Below are positions 1 to 8,790 of a stretch of DNA of 46,485 nucleotides, piece after piece; positions within the stretch are counted from its first letter, which is position 1; every line of letters starts with the position of its first letter. The notes below the pieces were generated by a model, which saw nothing but the letters and a program-made list of their open reading frames with translations, searched no databases and had not been told where the DNA came from. This DNA comes from a virus, in the IMG/VR virus record IMGVR_UViG_3300003691_000015, positions 1 to 46,485 of that record; one strand, given 5' to 3'. A program made the position numbers and the translations under genes.

Positions 1-58
1 AGTTTGGTGATCAATTTATATGTGTAGATGATGATCACTCTTTTCCAGTTAAGATGTT
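1..58. repeat. 58-bp terminal direct repeat (left copy)
   Basis: The first 58 bases are identical to bases 46428-46485. Joining the two copies keeps one long reading frame open across the junction, so this looks like the overlap left when a circular or circularly permuted genome is assembled, not a biological long terminal repeat. Confidence 0.95.
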
Positions 59-1862
59 CAAAGATGAGAACGGAATACTCAAGGTAGTTAATGCTGGCCT
101 TCCTCAGATTGTATCTGAACCCGTAATTACTCCTTCATCTGATTCGGGTGGTAGCTTCTTATATGCATTTGTATATGAATATAGCTATAAGGTAGGCACC
201 ACAAGCTTCTTAGACCTAGGTGAGCCGCTATTAGCAGCAGTAACTAATGCACAAGATAGCTTCTCTGGTACAGCCTCCATATCGGCTTATTTGGAGCTTA
301 TAAACGGTGTTAATAGAAACTACGACACAGCTGCTATTAGAAAGAGAATATATAGAACACAGAACAATGGTACTACTTTTTACCTAGTAGATACTATTGA
401 TAACGATGTACTTATTTATACAGATAGCACTAATGATGATGATCTAACTAATGGTGAAGTTCTTTATACTCAAGGTGGAGTTAAGGCCAATGCCCAGCCA
501 CCACAAGCTAAGTATGTAGCTGTTAATGATAATGTAGTTTATTATGCAAACATCATAGAAGGTGCTGAGAATAAGCCATTTAGACTTAGGTTCTCTAAGG
601 TTGGTGATCCTGATAGCGTGCCTGAATCTTTCTTTGAGGACTTTGATTCTCAGATAACTGGTATTGCTGCCATAGATGGAAGAACTCTTGTCTTTACTGA
701 TAAGAAGACTATTGCCCTGGAAGGTGAGCTAGATACTGTAGGTAGAGGTACAATTGCTAGGAAGTCTATATCAGACATTAATTGTATAGCTGCTAGCTCT
801 ATTGTAACAACTAAAGACTATGTGTATTGGTTCTCTGACTCAGGAATACACAGGACTGATGGTGTTCAAGAAGAGAAGTTAACTCAACATTTAGATCTTT
901 CATACCAAGCTTTAACTAGTACAGGCCTCGACAAGAGGAGAATATATGGCTCATATGATAATGTTAATCAAAGGGTATATTGGTGCATCAATACAGGCTC
1001 TGGTGATAACAACTCTTTCCTCGTATATGATGAAATACATAAAGGCTTTATCTACATGGATAGTGATGAGGATATGGCACCTAGTTCTCTTATTTATAAG
1101 AACCAAGAAATAATTAGAGCTGATAATGATGGGTATATATTTAAGCATACTCAGTCTACATTCTCTGATCTTATTAAGTCTGCACTGCCTGTAGCTGATT
1201 GGTGGACTAAAGCAATACCTTATGAGTGGAAACACATAGCATGGGATATGGGTGACTCTGAAGCTGTTAAGTGGGTTAATAAGATAAATGTAGTAGGTAG
1301 ACCTAAGACCAATGTTTACCTTGATACTAGAATATACAAAGAAGGTAGCCAGGATTACTTCTCACTATCACCAATTAAGTTTAACCCGTTAATGATATGG
1401 GGGGATGTTAGCTTATTATGGGGTGACGCTGCCAACAGATGGAACAGTGTTGATTACCTTAATATAGCAAAGAGAATGCACAGAAAGGCTAAAAGAATAA
1501 CTAATATGCAAATAAGTATGGCTTCAGCATATGCCACTATACAGGGCTCAGGAGCTAGCACAGATAGCTATGTCCAGGTTGATGAAGTTGCAAAGACAGT
1601 ATCTTTATTTGATCCTATCACTTATAAGTTTGGGATTATTTATGAGGGATATGATGTCATTATAAATGGTTTTAGCTATGTGGTTCAGTCTGGATCAGAG
1701 AGTACAATGCTTGTAGCAGATCCAGATAATACATTAGTAGATGGAACCTATGAATACGAGATCAAGGGTTTTCCAAAAGAACAAAGACCACATATATCAG
1801 ACATATCTATTTACTTTGAACTATTCGGAGACATGGACAAACTGGGTAAGAGTGAAAGCTAA
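3..1862 (+). CDS. Tail nozzle / head-completion hub protein, C-terminal part (continues from 46097)
   Basis: This frame is open from base 3 and continues the gene that starts at 46097 once the circle is closed; the joined product is about 730 residues. The N-terminus on the other side of the join (MAKQRFSDFSGGITDF) and the long beta-rich body resemble phage DNA-stabilisation/nozzle proteins of the P22 gp10 or T7 gp12 kind; that family assignment is by pattern only. The ATG at 54 is internal and should not be used as the start. The stop overlaps the next start (TAATG at 1860-1864), which suggests translational coupling inside the late operon. Confidence 0.7.
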   Translation, partial: FGDQFICVDDDHSFPVKMFKDENGILKVVNAGLPQIVSEPVITPSSDSGGSFLYAFVYEYSYKVGTTSFLDLGEPLLAAVTNAQDSFSGTASISAYLELINGVNRNYDTAAIRKRIYRTQNNGTTFYLVDTIDNDVLIYTDSTNDDDLTNGEVLYTQGGVKANAQPPQAKYVAVNDNVVYYANIIEGAENKPFRLRFSKVGDPDSVPESFFEDFDSQITGIAAIDGRTLVFTDKKTIALEGELDTVGRGTIARKSISDINCIAASSIVTTKDYVYWFSDSGIHRTDGVQEEKLTQHLDLSYQALTSTGLDKRRIYGSYDNVNQRVYWCINTGSGDNNSFLVYDEIHKGFIYMDSDEDMAPSSLIYKNQEIIRADNDGYIFKHTQSTFSDLIKSALPVADWWTKAIPYEWKHIAWDMGDSEAVKWVNKINVVGRPKTNVYLDTRIYKEGSQDYFSLSPIKFNPLMIWGDVSLLWGDAANRWNSVDYLNIAKRMHRKAKRITNMQISMASAYATIQGSGASTDSYVQVDEVAKTVSLFDPITYKFGIIYEGYDVIINGFSYVVQSGSESTMLVADPDNTLVDGTYEYEIKGFPKEQRPHISDISIYFELFGDMDKLGKSES

Positions 1863-2470
1863 TGGGATTAGATCTATTCACTAAGCAGATTGACGATAAG
1901 TATATAAGAGAGAACTTTGAGAAGATCGAGCAAGTATGGAATGACTTAGTATTTACTCTAGGTGATTTTGAGTTCTTTGAGTTTAGAATACCGAGTGCAC
2001 AGGATGAGTTTAAGTTATATCACAATCTAGGATTCAATCCTAATGATGTGATGGTAACTAAAGCCATTGGTGCTAGTTATGAGTTTGTGTATTCAGGATT
2101 TACTTCTGACTACTTAACTATAAAGACAACTGGTGAGCTCTATCTCCGTATGTTCGTAGGGAATATGCGTGGTGATGAAGTCACTGGAAGTACGGCCTTC
2201 GCTGGTATCATAGATGATATAGGTGACACAGGAGGTGGAAGCGGAGGCTCTACATCATTCTATAAGGATGATTCTATTGTAAGCTCAGGCTTTCTATCTA
2301 GCAGGATAGTTAACCTTGCAGCTGCTCCTTTATCTAACTCAGAGAGAGTATATATAAATGGGCTATTAATAGATGATACTAACTATATTATAGCAGGAAG
2401 TGATCTTACGATTGATTCAGGTTTAAATATAGAAGTAGGAGACAAGTTATACATAAGGTTTGCTAATTAA
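1862..2470 (+). CDS. Tail appendage protein
   Basis: A 202-residue protein coupled by TAATG overlap to the nozzle gene. The first ~100 residues contain 'FRIPSAQDEFKLYHNLGFNP', a pattern typical of small virion appendage proteins. A Gly/Ser linker (residues ~122-130) leads to a C-terminal module beginning 'RVYINGLLIDDTNYI' and ending 'GDKLYIRF'. A related module ends the next protein. The role is probably structural, at the tail tip or fibre base; the exact function is unknown. Confidence 0.55.
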   Translation: MGLDLFTKQIDDKYIRENFEKIEQVWNDLVFTLGDFEFFEFRIPSAQDEFKLYHNLGFNPNDVMVTKAIGASYEFVYSGFTSDYLTIKTTGELYLRMFVGNMRGDEVTGSTAFAGIIDDIGDTGGGSGGSTSFYKDDSIVSSGFLSSRIVNLAAAPLSNSERVYINGLLIDDTNYIIAGSDLTIDSGLNIEVGDKLYIRFAN

Positions 2471-2500
2471 TAGCAGACCATTATTTCATGGAGGGAATAT

Positions 2501-3277
2501 ATGGCTTTAACAGAAATTGATGGATCGAGACAGATTCAGGACCTATCCATTGGGGCTGGCAAGTTACTTGCTGACTTCTTGGGTGGTACTAATCTTAACT
2601 TAACTGATTCGAACAACGATGCAACACTATCAGGTCTTGCAAACGGTACTGCTAATAACGATGCAGTAAACAAAGGTCAGATGGACACAGCTATTGCTAG
2701 TGCTTTGTCTGGTGCAATGAGCTACGTAGGAACTATTGATGCTTCAGTGGCTGCTGGGACTGCTCTTGACGGTGCCTCTATTGGTGATTTCTTCTTAGTA
2801 AGTGTTGCTGGTACGTTAGATAGTATTGTATTTTCTATTGGAGATCACCTTGTAGTTAACGCTGCTATTACTGATTTCTCTGTAGATGGTGCAGGTAAAA
2901 TTGACATTATTGATAATACTGAGGCTTCTGATATTTTAAGAACTTCAAATATTATTAATGATATTGTTACTGGTGGTGTTAGTGATGTTCTTTCTGCTCA
3001 ACAAGGTGTTGTGTTGAAAGGATTGATTGACGGTGTTGCTGCTGATCTTGCTGAGAGAGTATACAGTGAAACTCCTACAGTTACTAACGGTGCTGCTGTA
3101 TTGCCTGCACTTGCTAACATTCCAGTAGATGCTGGTACAGCTAGAGTATACCTTAATGGTATGAGACAGTTTGTTGGTGCTGGTAATGATTACCTAATCA
3201 ATGAAACAACTGGAGTTATTACTTTTAACTTCAACTTAAAAACTAAAGACTTTGCAATCGTAGATTACAGATACTAA
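2501..3277 (+). CDS. Tail fibre-like protein
   Basis: A 258-residue, Gly/Ala/Asp-rich beta-type protein preceded by a strong GGAGGG ribosome site. It begins MALTEIDGSRQIQDLSI, closely matching the start of the next gene (MARTELGGDQVIDGSI); this may be a shared virion-attachment peptide. A middle segment ('NDAVNKGQMDTAIASAL') is common in fibre proteins. The C-terminus has an 'RVYLNGMRQ...NDYLI...DFAIVDYRY' module like that of the preceding gene. Codons are richer in GCT and GTT than in neighbouring genes, which hints at high expression. Confidence 0.6.
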   Translation: MALTEIDGSRQIQDLSIGAGKLLADFLGGTNLNLTDSNNDATLSGLANGTANNDAVNKGQMDTAIASALSGAMSYVGTIDASVAAGTALDGASIGDFFLVSVAGTLDSIVFSIGDHLVVNAAITDFSVDGAGKIDIIDNTEASDILRTSNIINDIVTGGVSDVLSAQQGVVLKGLIDGVAADLAERVYSETPTVTNGAAVLPALANIPVDAGTARVYLNGMRQFVGAGNDYLINETTGVITFNFNLKTKDFAIVDYRY

Positions 3278-3284
3278 TGAAGTT

Positions 3285-3302
3285 GCCTTCTCTTGAGAGG
3301 GC
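3285..3302 (+). promoter_or_regulatory. Hairpin after the fibre gene
   Basis: GCCTTCTC (3285-3292) pairs with GAGAGGGC (3295-3302) with one T-G wobble, starting eight bases after the fibre stop codon. No T-run follows, so an RNA-stabilising or processing hairpin is more likely than a terminator. Confidence 0.4.
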
Positions 3303-3310
3303 TAATGAAT

Positions 3311-3332
3311 GGGGGGTGTAAAAACCCCCTTT
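3311..3332 (+). terminator. G-run/C-run hairpin, weak terminator candidate
   Basis: Six Gs (3311-3316) pair with five Cs (3325-3329) around an 8-base A-rich loop, followed by a short TTT. It lies just upstream of the ribosome site of the gene at 3344 and could attenuate transcription; the T-run is too short to be sure. Confidence 0.35.
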
Positions 3333-3343
3333 ATAAGGAACAA

Positions 3344-3727
3344 ATGGCAAGAACAGAATTAGGTGGAGATCAAGTAATAGATGGAAGTATAAAAGCCATC
3401 GATATAGATTTAGTAGATCTTGTATCTTCTTTATCTCCTAATAAGGTAGTGTCTACTACAAGCTCTACATACAACGTATTGAGCGATGATGTGATTATTA
3501 TGTTAGATGCTTCATCTAATAACATAACTGTTAATATGCCACTAGCAGCAGACATCACAGGTAGAACAATATCTCTTATGAGAGTTGATGATGACTCATT
3601 AACTACAAATACAATTACAATACAAGCTGCTGGTTCAGACACCATAATAGGTGAGACTAGCAAGACTATAGCATATCAGAATACATTAATTGTTTTAATA
3701 GCAGGGCAAGGGAACAGGTGGATATAG
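3344..3727 (+). CDS. Small tail appendage protein
   Basis: A 127-residue protein. The ATG at 3344 is chosen because it follows AAGGA and begins MARTELGGDQVIDGSI, which matches the N-terminus of the upstream fibre gene; an upstream TTG would read through two hairpins. The body has alternating strands with 'NITVNMPLAADITGRTISLMR' split around a typical fibre/appendage beta module, ending 'GQGNRWI'. It is probably a short fibre or a cap on the same attachment site as the gene at 2501. Confidence 0.55.
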   Translation: MARTELGGDQVIDGSIKAIDIDLVDLVSSLSPNKVVSTTSSTYNVLSDDVIIMLDASSNNITVNMPLAADITGRTISLMRVDDDSLTTNTITIQAAGSDTIIGETSKTIAYQNTLIVLIAGQGNRWI

Positions 3728-4945
3728 ATGAGTAAATTTGAGAAAATGGAAGTATCTAATACTGAAGCTAATCCAGTCCCAACCTACGAAACAAATGTAA
3801 ATAGAGATTCTTTTGGAAGAAGTAGAGTTTCTAATATTAACAATATATTTGAATCCACACATGTTAATAGCGAGCAAACAGAGTTCTGGGATTTTAAACT
3901 GTTGGGCGGTGGAGCTAAGACATATGTACCGCAAAAATCTCAGATAGAGCTAACCGTGGGTACAGCATCAGGTGATCTGGCTATGAGGCAGACAATGAAC
4001 TACTTTCACTATGCAGCTGGGCAGTCTATGATCATTAGATTCACTGGTGTACTTGGAGCTGGTAAGGCTAGTGTACAGAAAGGTTTTGGATATGTTGATG
4101 ATAACAATGGTTTAATGTTTAGAACCACAGACACAACCTTTGAGGTTGTTACAAGGTCAGATACTAGTGGGGTTGTTGTAGATACAGCAATATCACAAGC
4201 CAGTTTTAATGGTGACAAGCTAGATGGTACTGGAGATAGTGGGTTTACAATAGATCTAGATCAAACACAAATATTTGAAATTAACTATCAATGGCTAGGA
4301 GTTGGTGATGCTAAGTTTTATGTTCATATAAACGGAATACAAATACTTCTTCATACTTTCCATAATGCAAATATAAACAACACTGTATATATGAGAACAC
4401 CTCACCTGCCTATAAGGTATGGAGTGAGAAACACAGGAATTACAGCAAGCGCCACAACGGTTACTCAAATATGCACACAGATTGCAAATGAGGGTAACGC
4501 TATAGTTGGTGATACTGTTAGTAGTGTGGATAGAGATATAGATGTTAAGGCTCTTAATACTACAGATTTTAGACCTGTTATTTCAATGAGAGTTAAAGCG
4601 GGTGAAAGCGCAATAATAGTTCCAACATCAATAGGAACACTGGTTAAAACAAGTGATGATATTATTGTCCATATATATGTTGATGCAGTAATAACTGGTG
4701 GCACATGGGTTAGTGACTCTCAGTTTGTCGAGAAAGATGTATCTGCCACTGCAGTTAGTGGTGGAACTAAGATTGGTAGTTATTACATATCCAAGCAAGG
4801 TAGATCAGCAGATCAATTGCTAGATTCCAAGTTTAGACTTGGTGAGTATATAGATGGAACTAAGCAGACCATCACGGTGGCCATGAAGTCAGTAGCAACC
4901 AATGCAAATGTATTAGCATCTATATCATTTAAGGAGCTTTTCTAA
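3728..4945 (+). CDS. Conserved virion structural protein (FGRxRVS family)
   Basis: A 405-residue protein with 'RDSFGRSRVSN' at residues ~25-35, then 'ELTVGTASGDLAMRQTMNYF' and 'DKLDGTGDSGFTIDLDQTQI'. I recognise these as hallmarks of a widespread phage structural-protein family of unknown fold, usually encoded among tail genes. The start follows the previous stop directly, and the stop overlaps the next ATG (TAATG). Confidence 0.6.
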   Translation: MSKFEKMEVSNTEANPVPTYETNVNRDSFGRSRVSNINNIFESTHVNSEQTEFWDFKLLGGGAKTYVPQKSQIELTVGTASGDLAMRQTMNYFHYAAGQSMIIRFTGVLGAGKASVQKGFGYVDDNNGLMFRTTDTTFEVVTRSDTSGVVVDTAISQASFNGDKLDGTGDSGFTIDLDQTQIFEINYQWLGVGDAKFYVHINGIQILLHTFHNANINNTVYMRTPHLPIRYGVRNTGITASATTVTQICTQIANEGNAIVGDTVSSVDRDIDVKALNTTDFRPVISMRVKAGESAIIVPTSIGTLVKTSDDIIVHIYVDAVITGGTWVSDSQFVEKDVSATAVSGGTKIGSYYISKQGRSADQLLDSKFRLGEYIDGTKQTITVAMKSVATNANVLASISFKELF

Positions 4946-5424
4946 TGAGTTTAAATAAAGATTTAAGAGAGAAGTATTCAGCTAAAACAACAGGAATGGG
5001 AAGAGTTGTTGTACCCTTTAGTACAACTGCAAGCCTTGATTTGAAGCTTCCTGCCATTAGATGGATATCTGGAATTAGACTTATCCTTATAGATCAAAAT
5101 GAAGCAGATACTTTCCTTATGACTGTAGTTGATAAAGACTATTTCTTTGCAGGTACACTATACCCACTAACACCAACTGATGCTGGCATTCCAGATGTAG
5201 TAGGCCTTGGTTGGGATGTTGTTGTTCCTGGTGGTCTTGAGCTAGAGAGGTTTGGTATGAATATTCCAGTTCAAACTGATAAACAAGATCAAGGCAAAGA
5301 AGAGACAGGTTACTGGGGTAAATTAGAAGGCAATATGTATGTTAGGATAGAATATACATCTCAGTCAGTAGATACAGATGTTATCTTAAAAGCTATAGCA
5401 TATCTTCATTCGGAGAAGTTTTAA
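4945..5424 (+). CDS. Virion-associated protein, unknown
   Basis: A 159-residue protein coupled by TAATG overlaps at both ends to its neighbours. It is soluble-looking, mixed beta, with no signal peptide or recognised motif. Its place between the FGRxRVS structural protein and a small conserved protein suggests a structural or assembly role; I do not recognise the family. Confidence 0.45.
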   Translation: MSLNKDLREKYSAKTTGMGRVVVPFSTTASLDLKLPAIRWISGIRLILIDQNEADTFLMTVVDKDYFFAGTLYPLTPTDAGIPDVVGLGWDVVVPGGLELERFGMNIPVQTDKQDQGKEETGYWGKLEGNMYVRIEYTSQSVDTDVILKAIAYLHSEKF

Positions 5425-5627
5425 TGAGTAAGTACTTTTGGAATATATTAATATCCATTGACCAATTCTTTAATACTTTAATGGGTGGTGATCCTGATGA
5501 GACCATTAGTTCACGTGCAGCTAAATCAAGAGATACAAATGTGGCAGCAGATATGCTTTGCTATATACTAGATAAGCTAGATGCAAACCACTGTGAAGAC
5601 TCTATAGAAGAGGATGAAGGCAAATGA
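5424..5627 (+). CDS. Small conserved phage protein (xDQxxNTLxGGxPDExxSSRA type)
   Basis: A 67-residue protein. 'NILISIDQFFNTLMGGDPDE' followed by 'TISSRA' matches a small conserved phage family that is often found close to lysis genes; its function is unknown. A C-terminal acidic tail (EEDEGK) follows. Overlaps the next small gene by ATGA. Confidence 0.55.
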   Translation: MSKYFWNILISIDQFFNTLMGGDPDETISSRAAKSRDTNVAADMLCYILDKLDANHCEDSIEEDEGK

Positions 5628-5770
5628 CAATGACTAAAATAGCTATCTTTGTATTTGTTGTATGTAGTGCAACTTTTGCCACTGATGTTGTTTGGGATAT
5701 ATATGAAGACTTAGATTATAGTGAAATAAATGTATATGATTATACTGATGAATGTAGTTGCGAAGACTAA
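5624..5770 (+). CDS. 48-residue secreted microprotein
   Basis: Starts in an ATGA overlap with the preceding stop. Residues 4-19 form a hydrophobic signal-like segment ending ATFA; the mature part is short, very acidic and Tyr-rich, with a terminal CSC pair. No lipobox is present (VVVC lacks a small residue before Cys). It could be periplasmic or a short membrane-anchored lysis accessory. Function unknown; the packing with neighbours supports it being a real gene. Confidence 0.5.
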   Translation: MTMTKIAIFVFVVCSATFATDVVWDIYEDLDYSEINVYDYTDECSCED

Positions 5771-5781
5771 AGGAATAGACA

Positions 5782-6480
5782 ATGCAGTTTTTAACTTGGG
5801 GTGACATTAAGAGTGAAGTACAAAAAGATCACAACATAGAAGGTGATCCTGAATATGATGAGGCAGAACTAGTTAACATGTGCAATAGGGCCATTAATAG
5901 AGTTGAGGCTCGTATATTAGGTTTACAGCAAGATTACTTCCTAACCAAACTAGACCCTAACATAACGCTTGTAAGTGGCACTAGCGAGTACTCACTACCT
6001 TCTGATATATATGCCAACAAGATACGTAGAGTATTTCTAAAGGACACTACAGGCTATACTAGACGTATGTACAGAGCCACTAATATAGATGATATGGAAG
6101 AGACATCTTACTATAGCTCAACTAACCTTAAGAAGAACTTCAGATACATGGTACTAAATAGCTCTAGTGGAGGGATTAAGTTAACTCTTAATACTGATAC
6201 TCAAGAAGGTGAAATAGTTATGTATTATACCAGGAATGCCGCTAGGTTCACAGCTGTAGGTGGTGATTCTCAAGTATGTGATATCCCTGAATATGTAGAT
6301 GCAGTCATTGCATATATGAAGTATCTAGTAGAGTATAAAGATAAGTCACCTACATTAGCAGTAACGAAACAAGACTATATAGATATAATGAATGAATTAA
6401 CAAACAGTTTAGCACAAGCAGTCAATGATGAAGATATGACTATTGAGCCGGACACAGAGATCTTTGACGATCACATATAG
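5782..6480 (+). CDS. Head-tail adaptor (connector) protein
   Basis: A 232-residue protein with AAGGA seven bases before the ATG. The helical N-terminus ('ELVNMCNRAINRVEARIL') followed by strands ('TSEYSLPSDI') and a helical C-terminus is the usual layout of podovirus adaptor/tail-tube-A proteins that sit below the portal (P22 gp4 or T7 gp11 type). Assignment is by architecture and position between nozzle-region and ejection-protein genes. Confidence 0.55.
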   Translation: MQFLTWGDIKSEVQKDHNIEGDPEYDEAELVNMCNRAINRVEARILGLQQDYFLTKLDPNITLVSGTSEYSLPSDIYANKIRRVFLKDTTGYTRRMYRATNIDDMEETSYYSSTNLKKNFRYMVLNSSSGGIKLTLNTDTQEGEIVMYYTRNAARFTAVGGDSQVCDIPEYVDAVIAYMKYLVEYKDKSPTLAVTKQDYIDIMNELTNSLAQAVNDEDMTIEPDTEIFDDHI

Positions 6481-6489
6481 GAGATAATT

Positions 6490-7200
6490 ATGGCAGTGGA
6501 TCCATTAACAGCGGGACTTATAGGTGTGTCAGCAATACCTACTTTATTTGGTAGTGGTGGGGGTGTATCTGTACCAGGTTCAATAGCACAACCAACAGAC
6601 CCAACATCTAAGTTTGTAGATGAGCAAGGTAAACTAAGAGAAGGCTTCCAAACAGCAGGTCTGACTAATGAGTCACTTGAATCAGGTAAAGGTCTTCTTG
6701 GTAATCTTAGGTCTAGAGCTTTGGCCACAGGGCCATCACAAAGTGCTCAACACCTACTAGGTGCCTCTGATATAGAACAGCAAGCTCAAAGAGATCAGTT
6801 AGGCAGAGACAGTGCTTCTCAGTTAGCTGGTGTAGAATCTAGTATTGCTAGAACGGGTGGACTTGGTAGTGGAGCCAGAGAGAGACTTGCTCAGACAACA
6901 GCTAATCAAAACCTAGTTAATAATCAAAACATAAACAGACAGGGATCATTAAATAGACTTAATACGCTGGCCCAAGATGAACAGAACAAACTAGGAATAC
7001 TTAAAGACCTTCCTGGGCAGTTTCAGTCATTTGGTAATGAGCAGCTTAATAGACAGGTGTCAGACAGACAAGGTGGAGCTAATCTACTATTTAGAAAGTT
7101 TGAATCAGATAATAAAGCATTCGCAGCTAATCAAATTGCAAGAGCTCAAGCTAATGCACAAAACGCAAGCTCTAAAGGGCTTTTATCGGGGTTATTCTAA
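6490..7200 (+). CDS. Internal virion (ejection-like) protein
   Basis: A 236-residue protein beginning with a Gly-rich hydrophobic stretch (LTAGLIGVSAIPTLFGSGGG, residues 6-25) and then a long Gln/Ala/Arg/Asn-rich helical body. This composition and the place after the adaptor fit small podovirus ejection proteins that cross the host envelope during DNA entry. TAGGAG ribosome site; stop overlaps the next start (TAATG). Confidence 0.5.
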   Translation: MAVDPLTAGLIGVSAIPTLFGSGGGVSVPGSIAQPTDPTSKFVDEQGKLREGFQTAGLTNESLESGKGLLGNLRSRALATGPSQSAQHLLGASDIEQQAQRDQLGRDSASQLAGVESSIARTGGLGSGARERLAQTTANQNLVNNQNINRQGSLNRLNTLAQDEQNKLGILKDLPGQFQSFGNEQLNRQVSDRQGGANLLFRKFESDNKAFAANQIARAQANAQNASSKGLLSGLF

Positions 7201-7799
7201 TGGAAAATGAAGAAAAGAATGAATTAAGTGCTCTTCAGGAGTTTATGGATAGAAGCCCAGAAGCTTTTAATATAGGTCTTGGATTTATTAAATCACTAGA
7301 AGATAATAAGAGAAGAGATGCTCAGGCAGGTGCTGAGGTAGCTAAGACTCAGTTTGGCCATATACTTGGAAGAGACATTGGTAATGTAAATAAGCTCAGA
7401 GGAAAATCTAGTTTAGATAGAGTTATCCAAGGTGCTTTGGTTGGTGCTTCTCAAAGAAATAGAAGTGACTTTCAAAAAGAACTATTAAAGGCTATCTCTG
7501 CTAAAGATAAAGTTCCATTCAAAGAAGCTGGGAGTGAAGAACCTATTGGGTCTTCTGAATTCAGAGATATACAACAATTAGGCACTAAAATTAATGATGG
7601 AGATATCTCAATATCTACCGATCAAATAAGTAAGCCGCAGGAGCCATTTGCTGACTTCTTGCAAAGTGCTCAAAGTCAAACCTTAGACGGAAATCAAAGA
7701 CAATCTATCGCTCCAACAGATAGAAATAGATCACTCACACAAGAAGAACAAATTAGAGCATTGAGATCTAGTAGTTTTGGTGGTGGGAGAGGTTTTTAA
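7200..7799 (+). CDS. Internal virion protein, unknown
   Basis: A 199-residue, charged, mostly helical protein with a glutamine- and serine-rich C-terminal half. It overlaps both neighbours by TAATG and lies inside the block of ejection-like genes, so a virion-internal or ejection role is inferred. No motif recognised. Confidence 0.45.
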   Translation: MENEEKNELSALQEFMDRSPEAFNIGLGFIKSLEDNKRRDAQAGAEVAKTQFGHILGRDIGNVNKLRGKSSLDRVIQGALVGASQRNRSDFQKELLKAISAKDKVPFKEAGSEEPIGSSEFRDIQQLGTKINDGDISISTDQISKPQEPFADFLQSAQSQTLDGNQRQSIAPTDRNRSLTQEEQIRALRSSSFGGGRGF

Positions 7800-7957
7800 T
7801 GTCAAAATCACTAGAACCAATAAGAATAAAACTAAGAGAGAGATCTCTAAATAAGATTAAACCTACTGATGGGGCTATTGTTAAGCCATCAATTAAAGAT
7901 ATGGTTAAGAAGCTTAAGCTTAGTAGGTTTGAGAAGATTAAAAATAGGAGATCGTAG
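7799..7957 (+). CDS. 52-residue basic protein
   Basis: Reads MSKSLEPIRIKLRERSLNKI and ends FEKIKNRRS. It is very Lys/Arg-rich with an amphipathic helical C-terminus. It starts in the stop of the preceding gene (TAATG) and its TAG stop overlaps the GTG of the next gene. The tight coupling on both sides supports a real gene; it may bind DNA or a virion partner. Confidence 0.5.
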   Translation: MSKSLEPIRIKLRERSLNKIKPTDGAIVKPSIKDMVKKLKLSRFEKIKNRRS

Positions 7958-8790
7958 TGGCAACAGCTAGAGAGTTATTACAACAAGAGTTAACTAGAAG
8001 AGCAGCTCAAGATCAGTTAGATCAGGGTGCAATTAGAGAAGATATTGGTGAACAAGAGGCTATTGCTAATATAGATCCTTCATTTAGACAGAGCCTTGGC
8101 ACTCAAGCTGCATTTGTAGATGAACTCACAGGTAGTAATCTAGCTCCTTCTATTAGAAGAGATGATCCTGAGAGTGTTCAGGACTCCCTTAGAAATGCTT
8201 TTAAGGCTAGACAATCAACCCCCAAGCAGAACCTACTAGGGTTTTTACAAACTCAACTAGGGCAAGAACGGGCAGATCAGAATTCTATTGATGACCTAGC
8301 AATAGCAAGGCTCAAGGGATCTGGTAAGGCTGAACTTAGTGGTGAAGGTAGAAAGAGATTAGGATCTACTAGATTAGCACTAAATGCTCTTGATGATATG
8401 GAGGCAGCTCTAGATAAGGGGAATAGCATTCTTCCAGAGTTTATAACAGGACCCACAGGAGATAACCTATTAACGGAAGCTAGAAGACGATTTGTTGAAG
8501 GGTTTGGTAGAGGTCAATCTGGTGCTGCTATTGGAGATGCTGAGAGAGCTAACTTTGCAAAGATGGCACCTAGGTTTTCAGATAGTCCAGAGATAAGAGA
8601 AATGAAATTTAGAAGCCTTAGGTCTGAATTAGAAAATAGAGTAAGAGAGCTTGGTGCTGATCCAAGAAACCTTAACAATTCTCCTTCACCAGAGCAGCCA
8701 CAATCTAGTGGATTCGGTGGAGATGGGAGCTTTGACCCATCAAGTGCCACTGATGAAGAGTTAATGGCTATCATTAAAGGTGGCAAGTAA
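7957..8790 (+). CDS. Internal virion protein
   Basis: A 277-residue protein with a GTG start six bases after AGGAG. Long helices rich in Arg, Glu and Gln; the segment around residues 177-225 ('RRFVEGFGRGQSGAAIGDAE') resembles a conserved stretch of phage virion-internal/DNA-transfer proteins. The tail is Pro/Ser/Gly-rich before an acidic helix. Stop overlaps the next start. Confidence 0.5.
   Translation: MATARELLQQELTRRAAQDQLDQGAIREDIGEQEAIANIDPSFRQSLGTQAAFVDELTGSNLAPSIRRDDPESVQDSLRNAFKARQSTPKQNLLGFLQTQLGQERADQNSIDDLAIARLKGSGKAELSGEGRKRLGSTRLALNALDDMEAALDKGNSILPEFITGPTGDNLLTEARRRFVEGFGRGQSGAAIGDAERANFAKMAPRFSDSPEIREMKFRSLRSELENRVRELGADPRNLNNSPSPEQPQSSGFGGDGSFDPSSATDEELMAIIKGGK

Noticed and set aside
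54-1862. ATG at 54 as the start of the nozzle gene
   Set aside because: The frame is open upstream to base 3 and joins a proper start at 46097 through the terminal repeat.
3293-3343. TTG start at 3293 for the small appendage gene
   Set aside because: It would translate through two hairpins and lacks a ribosome site; ATG 3344 matches the neighbouring gene's N-terminus.
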